Shown piece by piece: positions 1-7,121 of a DNA stretch of 39,586 nt. The DNA is from Lachnospiraceae bacterium AM93-12TA (GTDB lineage Bacteria > Bacillota > Clostridia > Lachnospirales > Lachnospiraceae). The translations under genes and the position numbers were made by a program. The stretch is from contig JAQERH010000028.1 in NCBI GenBank assembly GCA_027698105.1, forward strand, positions 1 through 39,586, read 5' to 3'. Below the pieces are notes generated by a model. The model was not told the origin of the DNA. It made no database searches and saw only the letters and a program-made list of their open reading frames with translations. Within the stretch, counting starts at the first letter, position 1. Every line of letters begins with the position of its first letter.

Positions 1-6
1 AATCAC

Positions 7-177
7 AACCACCCGTCCAACGGGTGGTTTGCTCTAGGGCTATAAGCCCTTGTTACTAGGCCAGCGTCTCAAGGCGCTGGCTTTCTCTTTTAGCTGTGGG
101 AATTCTGTTTACACAGCCTTCCCACAGCCCCGTTCAAGCCATATTGCTCTTGACTCATCGCTACCCCTTAAGGGGTA
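7..177 (-). ncRNA. Multi-hairpin right end, omega-RNA-like
   Basis: The 190 bases between the tnpA stop and the right end read, on the minus strand, as five consecutive hairpins. Arms are 162-169/170-177 (TACCCCTT palindrome), 93-102/119-128 (10 bp with an inner CTGT/ACAG pair), 61-66/75-80, 36-41/45-50 and 7-16/20-29. Dense hairpins ending at the right end are what the guide (omega) RNA of TnpB-encoding IS605 elements looks like, but there is no tnpB here. It could be a leftover or a trans-acting omega RNA, or simply structured DNA used in transposition. I see no promoter that settles whether it is transcribed separately. Confidence 0.4.
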
Positions 178-193
178 TTGTTACTACTTGGCA

Positions 194-649
194 TTAACCC
201 TTAAAAGGGTCCTCATATTCTTTTACACTTAACTTATCCATTGCAATATCATGCTTTTCCTGGTCCTGGATATATTTTTTTATTGTAGCCTCATTTAATC
301 CGACCGTGCTAACATAATATCCTTCTGCCCAGAAATGGCGATTTCCAAATTTATACTTTAAGTTTGCGTGTCGGTCGAATATCATAAGCGCACTTTTTCC
401 TTTTAAATATCCCATAAATGACGATACACTTATCTTTGGTGGAATACTTACTAACATATGGACATGATCCGGCATCAGATGCCCTTCAATAATTTCTACA
501 CCTTTGTAACTGCACAGCTGCTTTATTATCTCTCTGATATCCTCTTTATATTGATTATAAATTACTTTTCGTCTATACTTTGGAGTGAAGACGATATGAT
601 ATTTGCACATCCATTTTGTATGTGCGAGTGCATGTTCTTTCTTCGCCAT
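194..649 (-). CDS. tnpA: IS200/IS605 family transposase TnpA
   Basis: A 151-aa HUH-superfamily single-strand transposase that excises and inserts the element as ssDNA. The metal-binding HUH motif is visible as PDHVHML (about residues 60-66). The catalytic tyrosine lies in the helix around YIQDQEKHD (about residue 126), after the conserved YYVSTVGLNEATIKK stretch. Length is normal for Y1 transposases. The start ATG at 647-649 follows an AGAAAGGAAAGG ribosome binding site, but that site is buried in a 13-bp hairpin (see 650-711), a known way of keeping IS200 transposase expression low. The frame is intact, so the element is probably active or recently active. Confidence 0.95.
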   Translation of the reverse strand: MAKKEHALAHTKWMCKYHIVFTPKYRRKVIYNQYKEDIREIIKQLCSYKGVEIIEGHLMPDHVHMLVSIPPKISVSSFMGYLKGKSALMIFDRHANLKYKFGNRHFWAEGYYVSTVGLNEATIKKYIQDQEKHDIAMDKLSVKEYEDPFKG

Positions 650-711
650 AAATTACCTTTCCTTTCTGCAATATAGCCTGAACAACTTTATTGTAAACGG
701 AAAGGTAATTT
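650..711 (-). promoter_or_regulatory. Hairpin sequestering the tnpA ribosome binding site
   Basis: A perfect 13-bp inverted repeat: 650-662 pairs with 699-711 around a 36-nt loop. In the tnpA transcript the 3' arm (GGAAAGGTAATTT) contains the Shine-Dalgarno sequence and abuts the start codon, so folding would block translation. Salmonella IS200 is known to be repressed by such a 5' leader stem-loop. Confidence 0.75.
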
Positions 712-719
712 TTTTGTAT

Positions 720-759
720 AACAATCGACGCGCACCCGCATAGCGGGTGGTTGATTGTT
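720..759 (-). repeat. IS left-end subterminal hairpin
   Basis: Imperfect 40-nt palindrome with outer arms 720-726/753-759 and a 7-bp CACCCGC/GCGGGTG core separated by TAT. It shares the ACCACCCG stem sequence with the right-end hairpin at 7-29, as expected for the two TnpA recognition structures. Confidence 0.7.
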
Positions 760-828
760 TCGCCCATCTCCATTTTTCGGATCAGCGAAAAACTCCAATG
801 GGCTCAACAGACTAAAGTCCATAAAAGA

Positions 829-876
829 AAGAGGAAACATGTTCTGCAGCTTAAAAGCCGGAACATGTTTCCTCTT
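829..876. terminator. Bidirectional terminator between IS and spoIID-like gene
   Basis: Perfect 16-bp inverted repeat (829-844/861-876) with a 16-nt loop, just past the stop of the minus-strand spoIID-like gene at 899. In that direction it is followed by a T-rich run (CTTTCTTTTA), consistent with intrinsic termination. Confidence 0.8.
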
Positions 877-898
877 CTTAAATTATCCTGAAATAATA

Positions 899-3172
899 CT
901 ACTCCTCTTCCCGAATCTCGGCTCCCTCATAGAAGAAAGTCAGAATATCCTTGTAATCATTTCCCTCTCTGGCCATCTGCTGAGCGCCGTTCTGGCTCAT
1001 ACCCACGCCGTGGCCATAGCCGCCGCCCCAGACCGTAAAGGTTCTGAGACCGCTCTCCTCATCCCTGGCTGTCTCGTCTATGGCAATATAAGCGCTGGGC
1101 ATACTGCTCCATCCTGTCTGGGTTTTTCCATCATTTTTCCGGTAAACCAGAGACTCGTTTCCCAAAATACTTCGAATCTGGCTTTCTCCGCTGATGATTT
1201 TCTCCCCTTCACTTCCATAGATTTTAAGCTTTTTGGCAATTCCTCCTGTTCCCCGTTCCGTCACGAAAACTGCCTGGATATCCCCGATACCGCTTACTTT
1301 TTTCTCCAAGTCGCGGTTTGTAAATTTTGTTTCCCAACGGTACATGGGGAAAGAGGAATCGTAGGTCTTCACCGTTTTATCCTTAATAAACTTCTCAAAG
1401 GCATCGTTATCCTTTAATTCCTTCATCACGGTTCTCTGATCGGTCAAAGCCGTCCCTTTCAGGTATGGAACAGCACTCTGATCGGCTCCCCAGATTGTTC
1501 CGTCTGTGGTATGGCCGCAGGAGGTAGAGAAATAATAGGTTTCAGCTGCCTTATCCTTGTAGAATACCATCTGGCCGCAGGTTTCCTTGACCGCTGCATC
1601 TGTCCTCTCGCTGGAAGCTGTATTGTTATAGACCTGGTAGCTGGTGCTGTCGTCTACATGGGCGCCGTACTGGCTGTAGGCATTAGCCTTAATCTGGCGG
1701 TACGCATAGGTTCTGGCGCAGACTGCCTGGGCCTTCAGCGCCTCCATCTCATAGGAGGAGGGCATCTCGCTGGGAACTACCTTTGTCAGATAATCCTCCA
1801 CATCCAGATCATTGAGAAGCAGAAGCCCCTCCTTCTCCTGATGGATCTCCAGGCTTCCCAGGTAGGACGGCGTACCCTGCCCTCTCTCCAGAGTAGTCAC
1901 AGATATGGACTGGGTCGGATCCTCCGGCTCAATAATAAATCTTCTGTCAGCCCTTCTCAGTCTTTCATCTCCGTCAAAAACTGTAAACTTCTCCCCGGCT
2001 TCCACGGTAAATTCGTAGCTGTCCAGTGTCACTTTCATAGGAACCTGACATTTCAGCGTCACCGTATCATGAAAAATGGATTGGAAACCAGTATTCATGA
2101 GAAGCACTCTGATGTTTCTGGCGTCAAAGCTCTTTACTAGAAGCGCAGCACAGATTCGCTTATCCTCCACTACGAAATGCTGTATATCATAGCCCACTAA
2201 AATATCCTTTTTTCTGGCCTCTCCCACCGTTCCGTAGGTTTTGTATACCTTAAAATCATCTGTGACAGCCACATTTCCGTAGCCCTCGATCTCAATGGCA
2301 TTGTCTCTGACTGCCAGCACCTTTCCCTTTATCACATCCTTCTTCAGGGAAAGCTTTTTAATCCTTCCTCCAGTAAGAGATACGTCAGCCAGAACACCGC
2401 CTGTTTCCTCCTGCACTGCCGATTCCAGCGGGAAGGTTCTCATAATGTCTCCAATGTAAACCTCCATTTTCCCATCTGCCGGAACCAGCCATGCATTTCT
2501 GTAAACTATCTTATCAGAAATCTCTTTTTCCATGCGGATGATATCCGTTCCTCTGACGCGCACCTGGATTTCCTTATCGATATAAGCATCAAGAGACAGG
2601 CCCTCGAACTCCAGCTCCCCCTCACTTGTGTAGGCCGTCCAGGTTCCAGCTCCCTCCACATTAGCCGGCGTGCCATAGAGCACAAGATTCTGCTTCTGAA
2701 CCTTCCCCTCCGGATCCGCCTTTTTTAAGAAGGTATCGTAAAACAGCCACCATTCTTCCTTGGGCATAGGCTCCCCATATTTTTTTCTGGAAATGTTTAA
2801 TGCCTTGGAAAGCCCTTTTTCAACCTTCTCTGCTGCAAAAGCCACCTCTCCATAGGTCAGCGCTCCAGCGGCAAAATCCTCCATGTCGCTTTCGCCCAGC
2901 TCCTTTGGCAGTTCTATGTATCCATTTCCAATCAGATAGTCCAGATACGTTACATACCACTGTCCTTTCGCTGAATCGGGAAAGAAGGATTCATTCTCAT
3001 CTCCCCACTCCCTGCAGACCTCCCTGTCTTCCATTCCCAGGGCCATCGCTTTTCCTGCCAGCGCCCTGGAAACATAGTTTCCATTTTTGTCGAACATTAC
3101 AATCAGTATGATCAGCAGGACTACGGCGGCGGCGATGGCGCCGGTCCAGTAAAGCATTTTCTTTGACTTCAT
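899..3172 (-). CDS. SpoIID/LytB domain protein, membrane-anchored
   Basis: A 757-aa protein whose C-terminal half is a SpoIID/LytB domain. SpoIID of sporulating Firmicutes is a lytic transglycosylase that cleaves denuded glycan strands during engulfment. One transmembrane helix is at about residues 7-28. The SpoIID core includes VVPSEMP with the presumed catalytic Glu (about residue 469), LKAQAVCARTYA and the C-terminal WGGGYGHGVGMSQNGA. It is about twice the size of Bacillus SpoIID; the ~400-residue N-terminal region is not one I recognise. I chose ATG 3172 over an upstream alternative at 3268 because it follows AGGAGAATCC and does not overlap the upstream gene. It lies 46 bases after the AI-2E-type gene, so the two are probably co-transcribed. 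Whether it is the canonical sporulation SpoIID or a paralogue is open. Confidence 0.88.
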   Translation of the reverse strand: MKSKKMLYWTGAIAAAVVLLIILIVMFDKNGNYVSRALAGKAMALGMEDREVCREWGDENESFFPDSAKGQWYVTYLDYLIGNGYIELPKELGESDMEDFAAGALTYGEVAFAAEKVEKGLSKALNISRKKYGEPMPKEEWWLFYDTFLKKADPEGKVQKQNLVLYGTPANVEGAGTWTAYTSEGELEFEGLSLDAYIDKEIQVRVRGTDIIRMEKEISDKIVYRNAWLVPADGKMEVYIGDIMRTFPLESAVQEETGGVLADVSLTGGRIKKLSLKKDVIKGKVLAVRDNAIEIEGYGNVAVTDDFKVYKTYGTVGEARKKDILVGYDIQHFVVEDKRICAALLVKSFDARNIRVLLMNTGFQSIFHDTVTLKCQVPMKVTLDSYEFTVEAGEKFTVFDGDERLRRADRRFIIEPEDPTQSISVTTLERGQGTPSYLGSLEIHQEKEGLLLLNDLDVEDYLTKVVPSEMPSSYEMEALKAQAVCARTYAYRQIKANAYSQYGAHVDDSTSYQVYNNTASSERTDAAVKETCGQMVFYKDKAAETYYFSTSCGHTTDGTIWGADQSAVPYLKGTALTDQRTVMKELKDNDAFEKFIKDKTVKTYDSSFPMYRWETKFTNRDLEKKVSGIGDIQAVFVTERGTGGIAKKLKIYGSEGEKIISGESQIRSILGNESLVYRKNDGKTQTGWSSMPSAYIAIDETARDEESGLRTFTVWGGGYGHGVGMSQNGAQQMAREGNDYKDILTFFYEGAEIREEE

Positions 3173-3218
3173 GGATTCTCCTATTCTCTGCTGCGGCATG
3201 TTCTTCTGCACAGCCGTA

Positions 3219-4472
3219 CTACTCCTTCGACTTAATATAGGTCTTTTTCTCCTCGTCAATATAATCAAGCCCTTCGTAATCCTCTGTCTTAAGAGACAGT
3301 CTCTTCACCCGGAGAGAGTGGTTAACTGCCTTATTGACCAGATCATAGATAACAGCAAATCCAGGCACTGCAATAATCATTCCCACAAATCCAAACAGAC
3401 CTCCGAAAATCAAAATGGAAAACAGTACCCAGAAACTTGCAAGGCCAGTAGAATTTCCAAGAATTTTCGGTCCCAGAATATTTCCGTCAAACTGCTGCAG
3501 AATCAGGATCCAGAGCAAAAGTACAAGGCATTGAATCGGACTTACTAAAAGCACTAAAATTCCGCTTGGGATTGCGCCGATAAACGGGCCGAAAAATGGA
3601 ATCACGTTCGTCACTCCCACAATCACACTGATCAGGAGCGCGTAAGGAATGTTTAACAGGCTTGTTCCTATGAAGCAGATTACACCAATGATCAGAGAGT
3701 CCAGAATTTTTCCGATGATAAAACCGCCAAACATCTTATGGACAAACCGCATTTCCTCGATCACATGGTTGGCCCAGCGGACGCTCAGACATCCATAAAC
3801 GATTTTTTTCGCCTGGGTAATCAGGTGATCCTTAATATTCAGCAGATAGACCATGACGATCAATCCAATCAGCCAGTTCTTTACGAAGTTAAACAGTACA
3901 AACAGGCTGCTTGACACACCCGTCAGAAAATCCAGAAGGCGCTTCATATCAAACCTTGTAAAAGCGTTCTGCAGCCATCCGGACATCATCTCCACCGCTG
4001 TCTGAATATTCTGTATAACAATCGTCTCTATCTCACGGTTATCAGCCAGAAGCTTCTGAATCCAGGCGTACAGATTCTGAAGATACGCAGGAAATGATTC
4101 CTGAATCCCTCTCAGGCTGTCGAGAACCTGGGGGATAATCAGCTGAATCAGTCCTGATACAACTGCCAGAATCACAAACAGGCTGGCAATCGTTCCCATG
4201 GACTTGGCAATCGTCTGTCTGTGCTTTTCGCTTTTCATCCTGCCGGACAGCATCTTAAGCCCAGCCTCTGACACCCTGTTATAGACCGGGCTGATCAGAT
4301 AGGCCAGAATTCCTCCATAAATAATCGGCGCTGCTATCGAACGGAGCTTTCCTAAAAATCCGCTCACCTGTTTCCACTCTCTGATGCAGTACCAGAATAC
4401 AATACATACAGCAATGACGCAGACAGCCGTAAGCCCCCAGTAAATATACCGTTTTGCGTTATTGTCCTTCAT
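3219..4472 (-). CDS. AI-2E family transporter (YtvI/PerM type)
   Basis: A 417-aa polytopic membrane protein of the AI-2E transporter superfamily. Long hydrophobic segments occur at the N-terminus (WGLTAVCVIAVCIVFWYCI), at about residues 95-115, 185-205 and 245-340. The family-typical glycine/proline-rich stretch NVIPFFGPFIGAIPSG lies at about residues 285-300, and IPGF-like AVPGFAVIYD is near the end. The substrate of Firmicute members is not established; B. subtilis YtvI is a sporulation-linked member. The ribosome binding site GGAGGA lies a long 11 bases before the ATG. It sits 3' of the probable 6S RNA and upstream of the SpoIID-like gene, so any read-through of the RNA terminator would enter this gene. 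Confidence 0.85.
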   Translation of the reverse strand: MKDNNAKRYIYWGLTAVCVIAVCIVFWYCIREWKQVSGFLGKLRSIAAPIIYGGILAYLISPVYNRVSEAGLKMLSGRMKSEKHRQTIAKSMGTIASLFVILAVVSGLIQLIIPQVLDSLRGIQESFPAYLQNLYAWIQKLLADNREIETIVIQNIQTAVEMMSGWLQNAFTRFDMKRLLDFLTGVSSSLFVLFNFVKNWLIGLIVMVYLLNIKDHLITQAKKIVYGCLSVRWANHVIEEMRFVHKMFGGFIIGKILDSLIIGVICFIGTSLLNIPYALLISVIVGVTNVIPFFGPFIGAIPSGILVLLVSPIQCLVLLLWILILQQFDGNILGPKILGNSTGLASFWVLFSILIFGGLFGFVGMIIAVPGFAVIYDLVNKAVNHSLRVKRLSLKTEDYEGLDYIDEEKKTYIKSKE

Positions 4473-4604
4473 AATCTAGTCATTCCTCCAAAAGTTACGA
4501 AATTTTCTGGTTTCTCTCCTGTACAGTATAGCGGACTTGACTTTCTTTTGCAAGAAACGTCCGCCAAATTTACTGCCCGTAAAGCATTTCGTTTTCCCGA
4601 TAAT

Positions 4605-4633
4605 GCAAAGAAAGCAGCGATTTCTCGCTGCTT
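4605..4633 (-). terminator. Terminator of the 6S-like RNA
   Basis: Stem AAAGCAGCGA/TCGCTGCTTT (4611-4620/4624-4633) with a TTTC tetraloop, followed on the minus strand by CTTTCTTTGC. A T-run on the opposite side (4631-4637) means it could work in both directions. Confidence 0.75.
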
Positions 4634-4834
4634 TTTTCATTAGTAACCCCAAAATGCCGGCTCTTACCAAATTGACTCCTAGCCGCGCCAGGTGGGCAAC
4701 CTCACTTAAACATCTGCCTTCCACTCAAGGAGGCCTGACATCCGTTTAAAAATATTGGAATCCCGTTATGTCAAATGTAGGTTCAAAAAAAGTAAGAGTT
4801 ATCGAACATCCCAGGAATTACTTTCTTTTGTTGT
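4605..4834 (-). ncRNA. ssrS: Probable 6S RNA (ssrS)
   Basis: A 433-base gap without a credible gene contains a complete small-RNA unit: a consensus promoter, about 230 nt, and an intrinsic terminator. The transcript has the 6S hallmark GATGUUCG (4803-4810) next to a closing stem AUUCCUGG (4811-4818) pairing with CUAGGAGU (4675-4682). A large central bubble follows, then an upper stem in which AACCU/AGGUU and ACAUUU/AGAUGU pair (4773-4784 with 4698-4715), plus an apical hairpin near 4717-4735. This open-complex mimic layout is what 6S uses to bind sigma-A RNA polymerase. E. coli 6S has GAGAUGUUCG at the equivalent place. An 82-codon ORF across it has no ribosome binding site or recognisable product. 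Identified from motif and hand folding only. Confidence 0.72.
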
Positions 4835-4840
4835 AAGGCC

Positions 4841-4868
4841 ATTATACAACACTTGAGACAGTTTTTCA
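4841..4868 (-). promoter_or_regulatory. Sigma-A promoter of the 6S-like RNA
   Basis: On the minus strand TTGAAA, about 17 bases, then TATAAT (4841-4846). The predicted start is near 4834, immediately ahead of the 6S-like structure. Confidence 0.7.
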
Positions 4869-4904
4869 AGTTCCATTTTTTCCTAACCTTTTGCCTGCGC
4901 TCTG

Positions 4905-5363
4905 TTAAGCCTTTCCCAGATTTTCCGGTCCGAAGCTTTCCGGCAGCAGCTGGCTCAGGGTATACTCCCGGTATTCGGAAGGCGACTTGGCTAACAGAAT
5001 GATGAACTGATCCGGATGGACAAATTCCCGCATAAACTGGCGGCAGATTCCACAGGGTGCGCAGTAATCCTGCGGTTTTCCATCCATTCCCCCGGCAATG
5101 GCAATTGCGTCAAACTGTCGCTTTCCTCCACTGACTGCCGCTGAAAACGCACTGCGCTCTGCGCAGATGCCTGCAGGATAGGAGGCATTCTCCACATTGC
5201 AGCCTGTATAAATTTCTCCATCCCGGCACAGAAGAGCCGCCGCTACATGAAAATGGGAATACGGCGCATAGGCGTCAGGAAGCTTTGCCAGAGCCCGGCT
5301 TATCAGCTCCTCTTTCTGTTCTTTAGAAATCTCTGAGACAGCTGTCTTATTACTGTGATCCAT
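4905..5363 (-). CDS. cdd: Cytidine deaminase
   Basis: A 152-aa homotetrameric-type cytidine deaminase that converts cytidine and deoxycytidine to uridine and deoxyuridine in pyrimidine salvage. The zinc site is intact: CAE at 67-69 (Cys ligand and proton-shuttling Glu) and APCGIC at 102-107 (two Cys ligands). The substrate-binding YAPYSHF and GCNVENASY motifs are present. Length matches the small bacterial form. The start ATG follows GGAGGAAAGACG. It is divergent from the ECF sigma operon and may be transcribed alone; adenosine deaminase (7775-8839), another nucleoside deaminase, is nearby but in a separate unit. Confidence 0.96.
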   Translation of the reverse strand: MDHSNKTAVSEISKEQKEELISRALAKLPDAYAPYSHFHVAAALLCRDGEIYTGCNVENASYPAGICAERSAFSAAVSGGKRQFDAIAIAGGMDGKPQDYCAPCGICRQFMREFVHPDQFIILLAKSPSEYREYTLSQLLPESFGPENLGKA

Positions 5364-5577
5364 CGTCTTTCCTCCTTCTCTGTTCCGCTTTTTGTTTCAT
5401 TATACCTCCTGCCCCGGCAGAGCGGCAAGAGAAATCTTGTCTTTTCCTCTGTTCTGTGTTACAGTCCTTGTTAGATTCATCCGGTTATTTCTGAAGTAAT
5501 CCTCCCCACTGGTTCGTTCTAATCTGTGAGAGACATAAACGCCAGCGCACCATTGGCCAAAGAAAGGAGGCGGTTTT

Positions 5578-6093
5578 ATCAATGCGGAAAAACAACTGGA
5601 AGAATACATTGACCAGTATCAGAATTTAATTTTCTCCATCTGCTATAAATACACAGAAAATTATTTTGACGCAGAGGATCTGACTCAGGATACCTTTCTC
5701 TCCGCCTACAAAAGCATGGCCTCGTTTGACGGCGCTCACGCTAAAGCGTGGCTCTGCAAAATCGCTGCAAACAAATGTCTGGACTGGCTGAAGCGGGCAG
5801 GAAACAGAACCGTTCCCACGGAGGATGAATACTTTTCTTTACTTCCCTCCCCTGATTCTCCAGAACATGACTATCTGGAGCAGGAGGTAAAGGAGCGGCT
5901 TTACCGCTGCTGCTGTTCCTTAAAGGAACCTTACCGCCAGGCAGCTTTAGACTATTATTATTATGAAATGGAAATAGGAGAAATTGTTAAAAAAACCGGA
6001 AAACCTGTAAAAACTCTTCAGACGCAGATCTACCGCGCCAAGGGAATGCTTCGAAAACTCTACGAAAAGGAGGGACTGCCCCATGACAAATAA
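5578..6093 (+). CDS. ECF-type RNA polymerase sigma factor, apparent ATC start
   Basis: A 171-aa extracytoplasmic-function sigma factor when read from 5578. Region 2 contains DAEDLTQDTFLSAYKSM and the AWLCKIAANKCLDWLKR helix; region 4 is the C-terminal LKEPYRQAALDYYYYEMEI...GKPVKTLQTQIYRAKGMLRK helix-turn-helix. The first in-frame ATG is at 5716, which would delete half of region 2. The frame is open back to a stop at 5536 without any ATG, GTG or TTG. AAAGGAGG (5563-5570) lies 7 bases before an in-frame ATC (5578), so initiation at ATC is the best fit; a sequencing or assembly slip near 5581, where an out-of-frame ATG sits, is the alternative. The gene overlaps its anti-sigma partner by 11 bases. 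Confidence 0.85.
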   Translation: MNAEKQLEEYIDQYQNLIFSICYKYTENYFDAEDLTQDTFLSAYKSMASFDGAHAKAWLCKIAANKCLDWLKRAGNRTVPTEDEYFSLLPSPDSPEHDYLEQEVKERLYRCCCSLKEPYRQAALDYYYYEMEIGEIVKKTGKPVKTLQTQIYRAKGMLRKLYEKEGLPHDK

Positions 6094-6589
6094 ACAGGAA
6101 CAGGAATACGGTCATATCGACCCAAAACGCCCTGTCTCTTCCCTGAGCAGGAAAGAGCTTGAACATCTGTCCTCCTGCCGGTTCTGCAGGCAGCAGATCG
6201 CTCTGCATACGGAGGAACAGGAGCTTCTTACAGCACCGGCCAGAATGAAGTCTGAGATCCTGTCCCAGATCAGCCGGCCGGATGTTCAAATTATTGCAAA
6301 AAGCAACCGGCTTTCTAAAAAACTGGAGCTTTTTTACTTCAGTCTCCGAGTGGGAACTGCTGTCCTGTGTTCCTTAGCAATTCTGTCTGCCGCCCCTGTT
6401 CTGCAAAGTCCCGTCCAGCGTCCTGCTGAAGCCAGACAGGAGACAGTAGACAGCGAAAGGCAAACCGGTAGAGCGGCTCAGAAAGGTGCAAAGGGCAGCA
6501 CCGTCTGGGAAGCATCCAGTCATTTTACAGAACAGCTTAACCGATTATTAAACCTGGAGGTGTTTAAATATGACAAGAAAGAAAGGTAA
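6083..6589 (+). CDS. Putative anti-sigma factor with zinc-finger motif
   Basis: A 168-aa protein that overlaps the sigma gene by 11 bases and is preceded by AAGGAGGGACTGCCCC, implying translational coupling. Residues about 27-34 carry a HxxxCxxC motif (HLSSCRFC), the core of ZAS-type anti-sigma domains that hold ECF sigma factors inactive. A single transmembrane helix (about residues 85-110, RVGTAVLCSLAILSAAPVLQ) would place the C-terminal half outside the cell as a sensor. The extracytoplasmic part is short and charged, with no domain I recognise. The sigma/anti-sigma pairing is inferred from position and motif. Confidence 0.78.
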   Translation: MTNKQEQEYGHIDPKRPVSSLSRKELEHLSSCRFCRQQIALHTEEQELLTAPARMKSEILSQISRPDVQIIAKSNRLSKKLELFYFSLRVGTAVLCSLAILSAAPVLQSPVQRPAEARQETVDSERQTGRAAQKGAKGSTVWEASSHFTEQLNRLLNLEVFKYDKKER

Positions 6590-7121
6590 ACTTATGACAT
6601 TTCTCTGGTCTCTGATACCAGGAGCTGGAGAAATGTATCTGGGATTTTTCAAAACAGGCTCCAGCCTGATGGCTATTTTTGTGATTCTTTTATCCCTGTC
6701 CGGTTTTCTTCAGCTGAACGTGCTGAGTCTGCTGGCTCCCGTAGTATGGTTCTACAGTTTTTTCCATGCCAATAACATTAACGGCCTGCCGGATGACGAA
6801 TTCTATGCGCTGGAGGATGATTATCTGATTCACATGGAAGACATCCGGAAGAACAGCCTCTTTTTTAAGACTCACCGCAAATTTACAGCCGCCTGTCTGA
6901 TCTGCTTTGGCATCTCTGTTTTATGGAGCAATCTGTACCGGCTGTTATTCTCCCACCTGCTTCCGGCCATGGAGCTGACCGAACAGGCAGAGGAGATTCT
7001 CTACTCTCTGGCCAGCGCCATTCCTCAGAGCGTTGTAGCTGTGGCAGTAATTGCAGCCGGGATCCTGCTCATCCGAAGCAAATCAAAGGAGCTTAACGGC
7101 GGGGCAGACGAAACGTCTTAG
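6570..7121 (+). CDS. Small membrane protein with TM2-like N-terminus
   Basis: A 183-aa membrane protein, third gene of the ECF operon, overlapping the anti-sigma gene by 20 bases with GGAG 10-13 bases before its ATG. The N-terminus (LIPGAGEMYLGFFKTG) resembles the glycine-rich turn of TM2-type two-helix proteins. Hydrophobic segments are at about residues 8-28, 30-62, 105-125 and 150-170, with a charged loop (about 70-95) between. Function is unknown; its place in the operon suggests it takes part in, or is protected by, the envelope response controlled by the sigma factor. Its last 29 bases overlap the convergent acetyltransferase gene. Confidence 0.75.
   Translation: MTRKKGKLMTFLWSLIPGAGEMYLGFFKTGSSLMAIFVILLSLSGFLQLNVLSLLAPVVWFYSFFHANNINGLPDDEFYALEDDYLIHMEDIRKNSLFFKTHRKFTAACLICFGISVLWSNLYRLLFSHLLPAMELTEQAEEILYSLASAIPQSVVAVAVIAAGILLIRSKSKELNGGADETS

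Larger units (their letters stand above)
1..765 (-). mobile_element. IS200/IS605-type insertion sequence, tnpA only
   Basis: A single-gene IS200/IS605 element oriented on the minus strand. It holds a HUH transposase gene (194-649) flanked by subterminal hairpins. On the transposase 5' side there is an imperfect hairpin at 720-759 (outer arms AACAATC/GATTGTT, inner arms CACCCGC/GCGGGTG). On the 3' side there is a perfect 10-bp hairpin at 7-16/20-29. Hairpin ends recognised by TnpA, instead of terminal inverted repeats, are typical of this family. No tnpB is present. Exact ends are not determined: the right end lies at or just outside base 1, and the left end falls a few bases beyond 759. Confidence 0.85.

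Noticed and set aside
4476..4724. 82-codon minus-strand ORF in the gap before the AI-2E-type gene
   Set aside because: No ribosome binding site or family features; it lies across the terminator and core of the probable 6S RNA.
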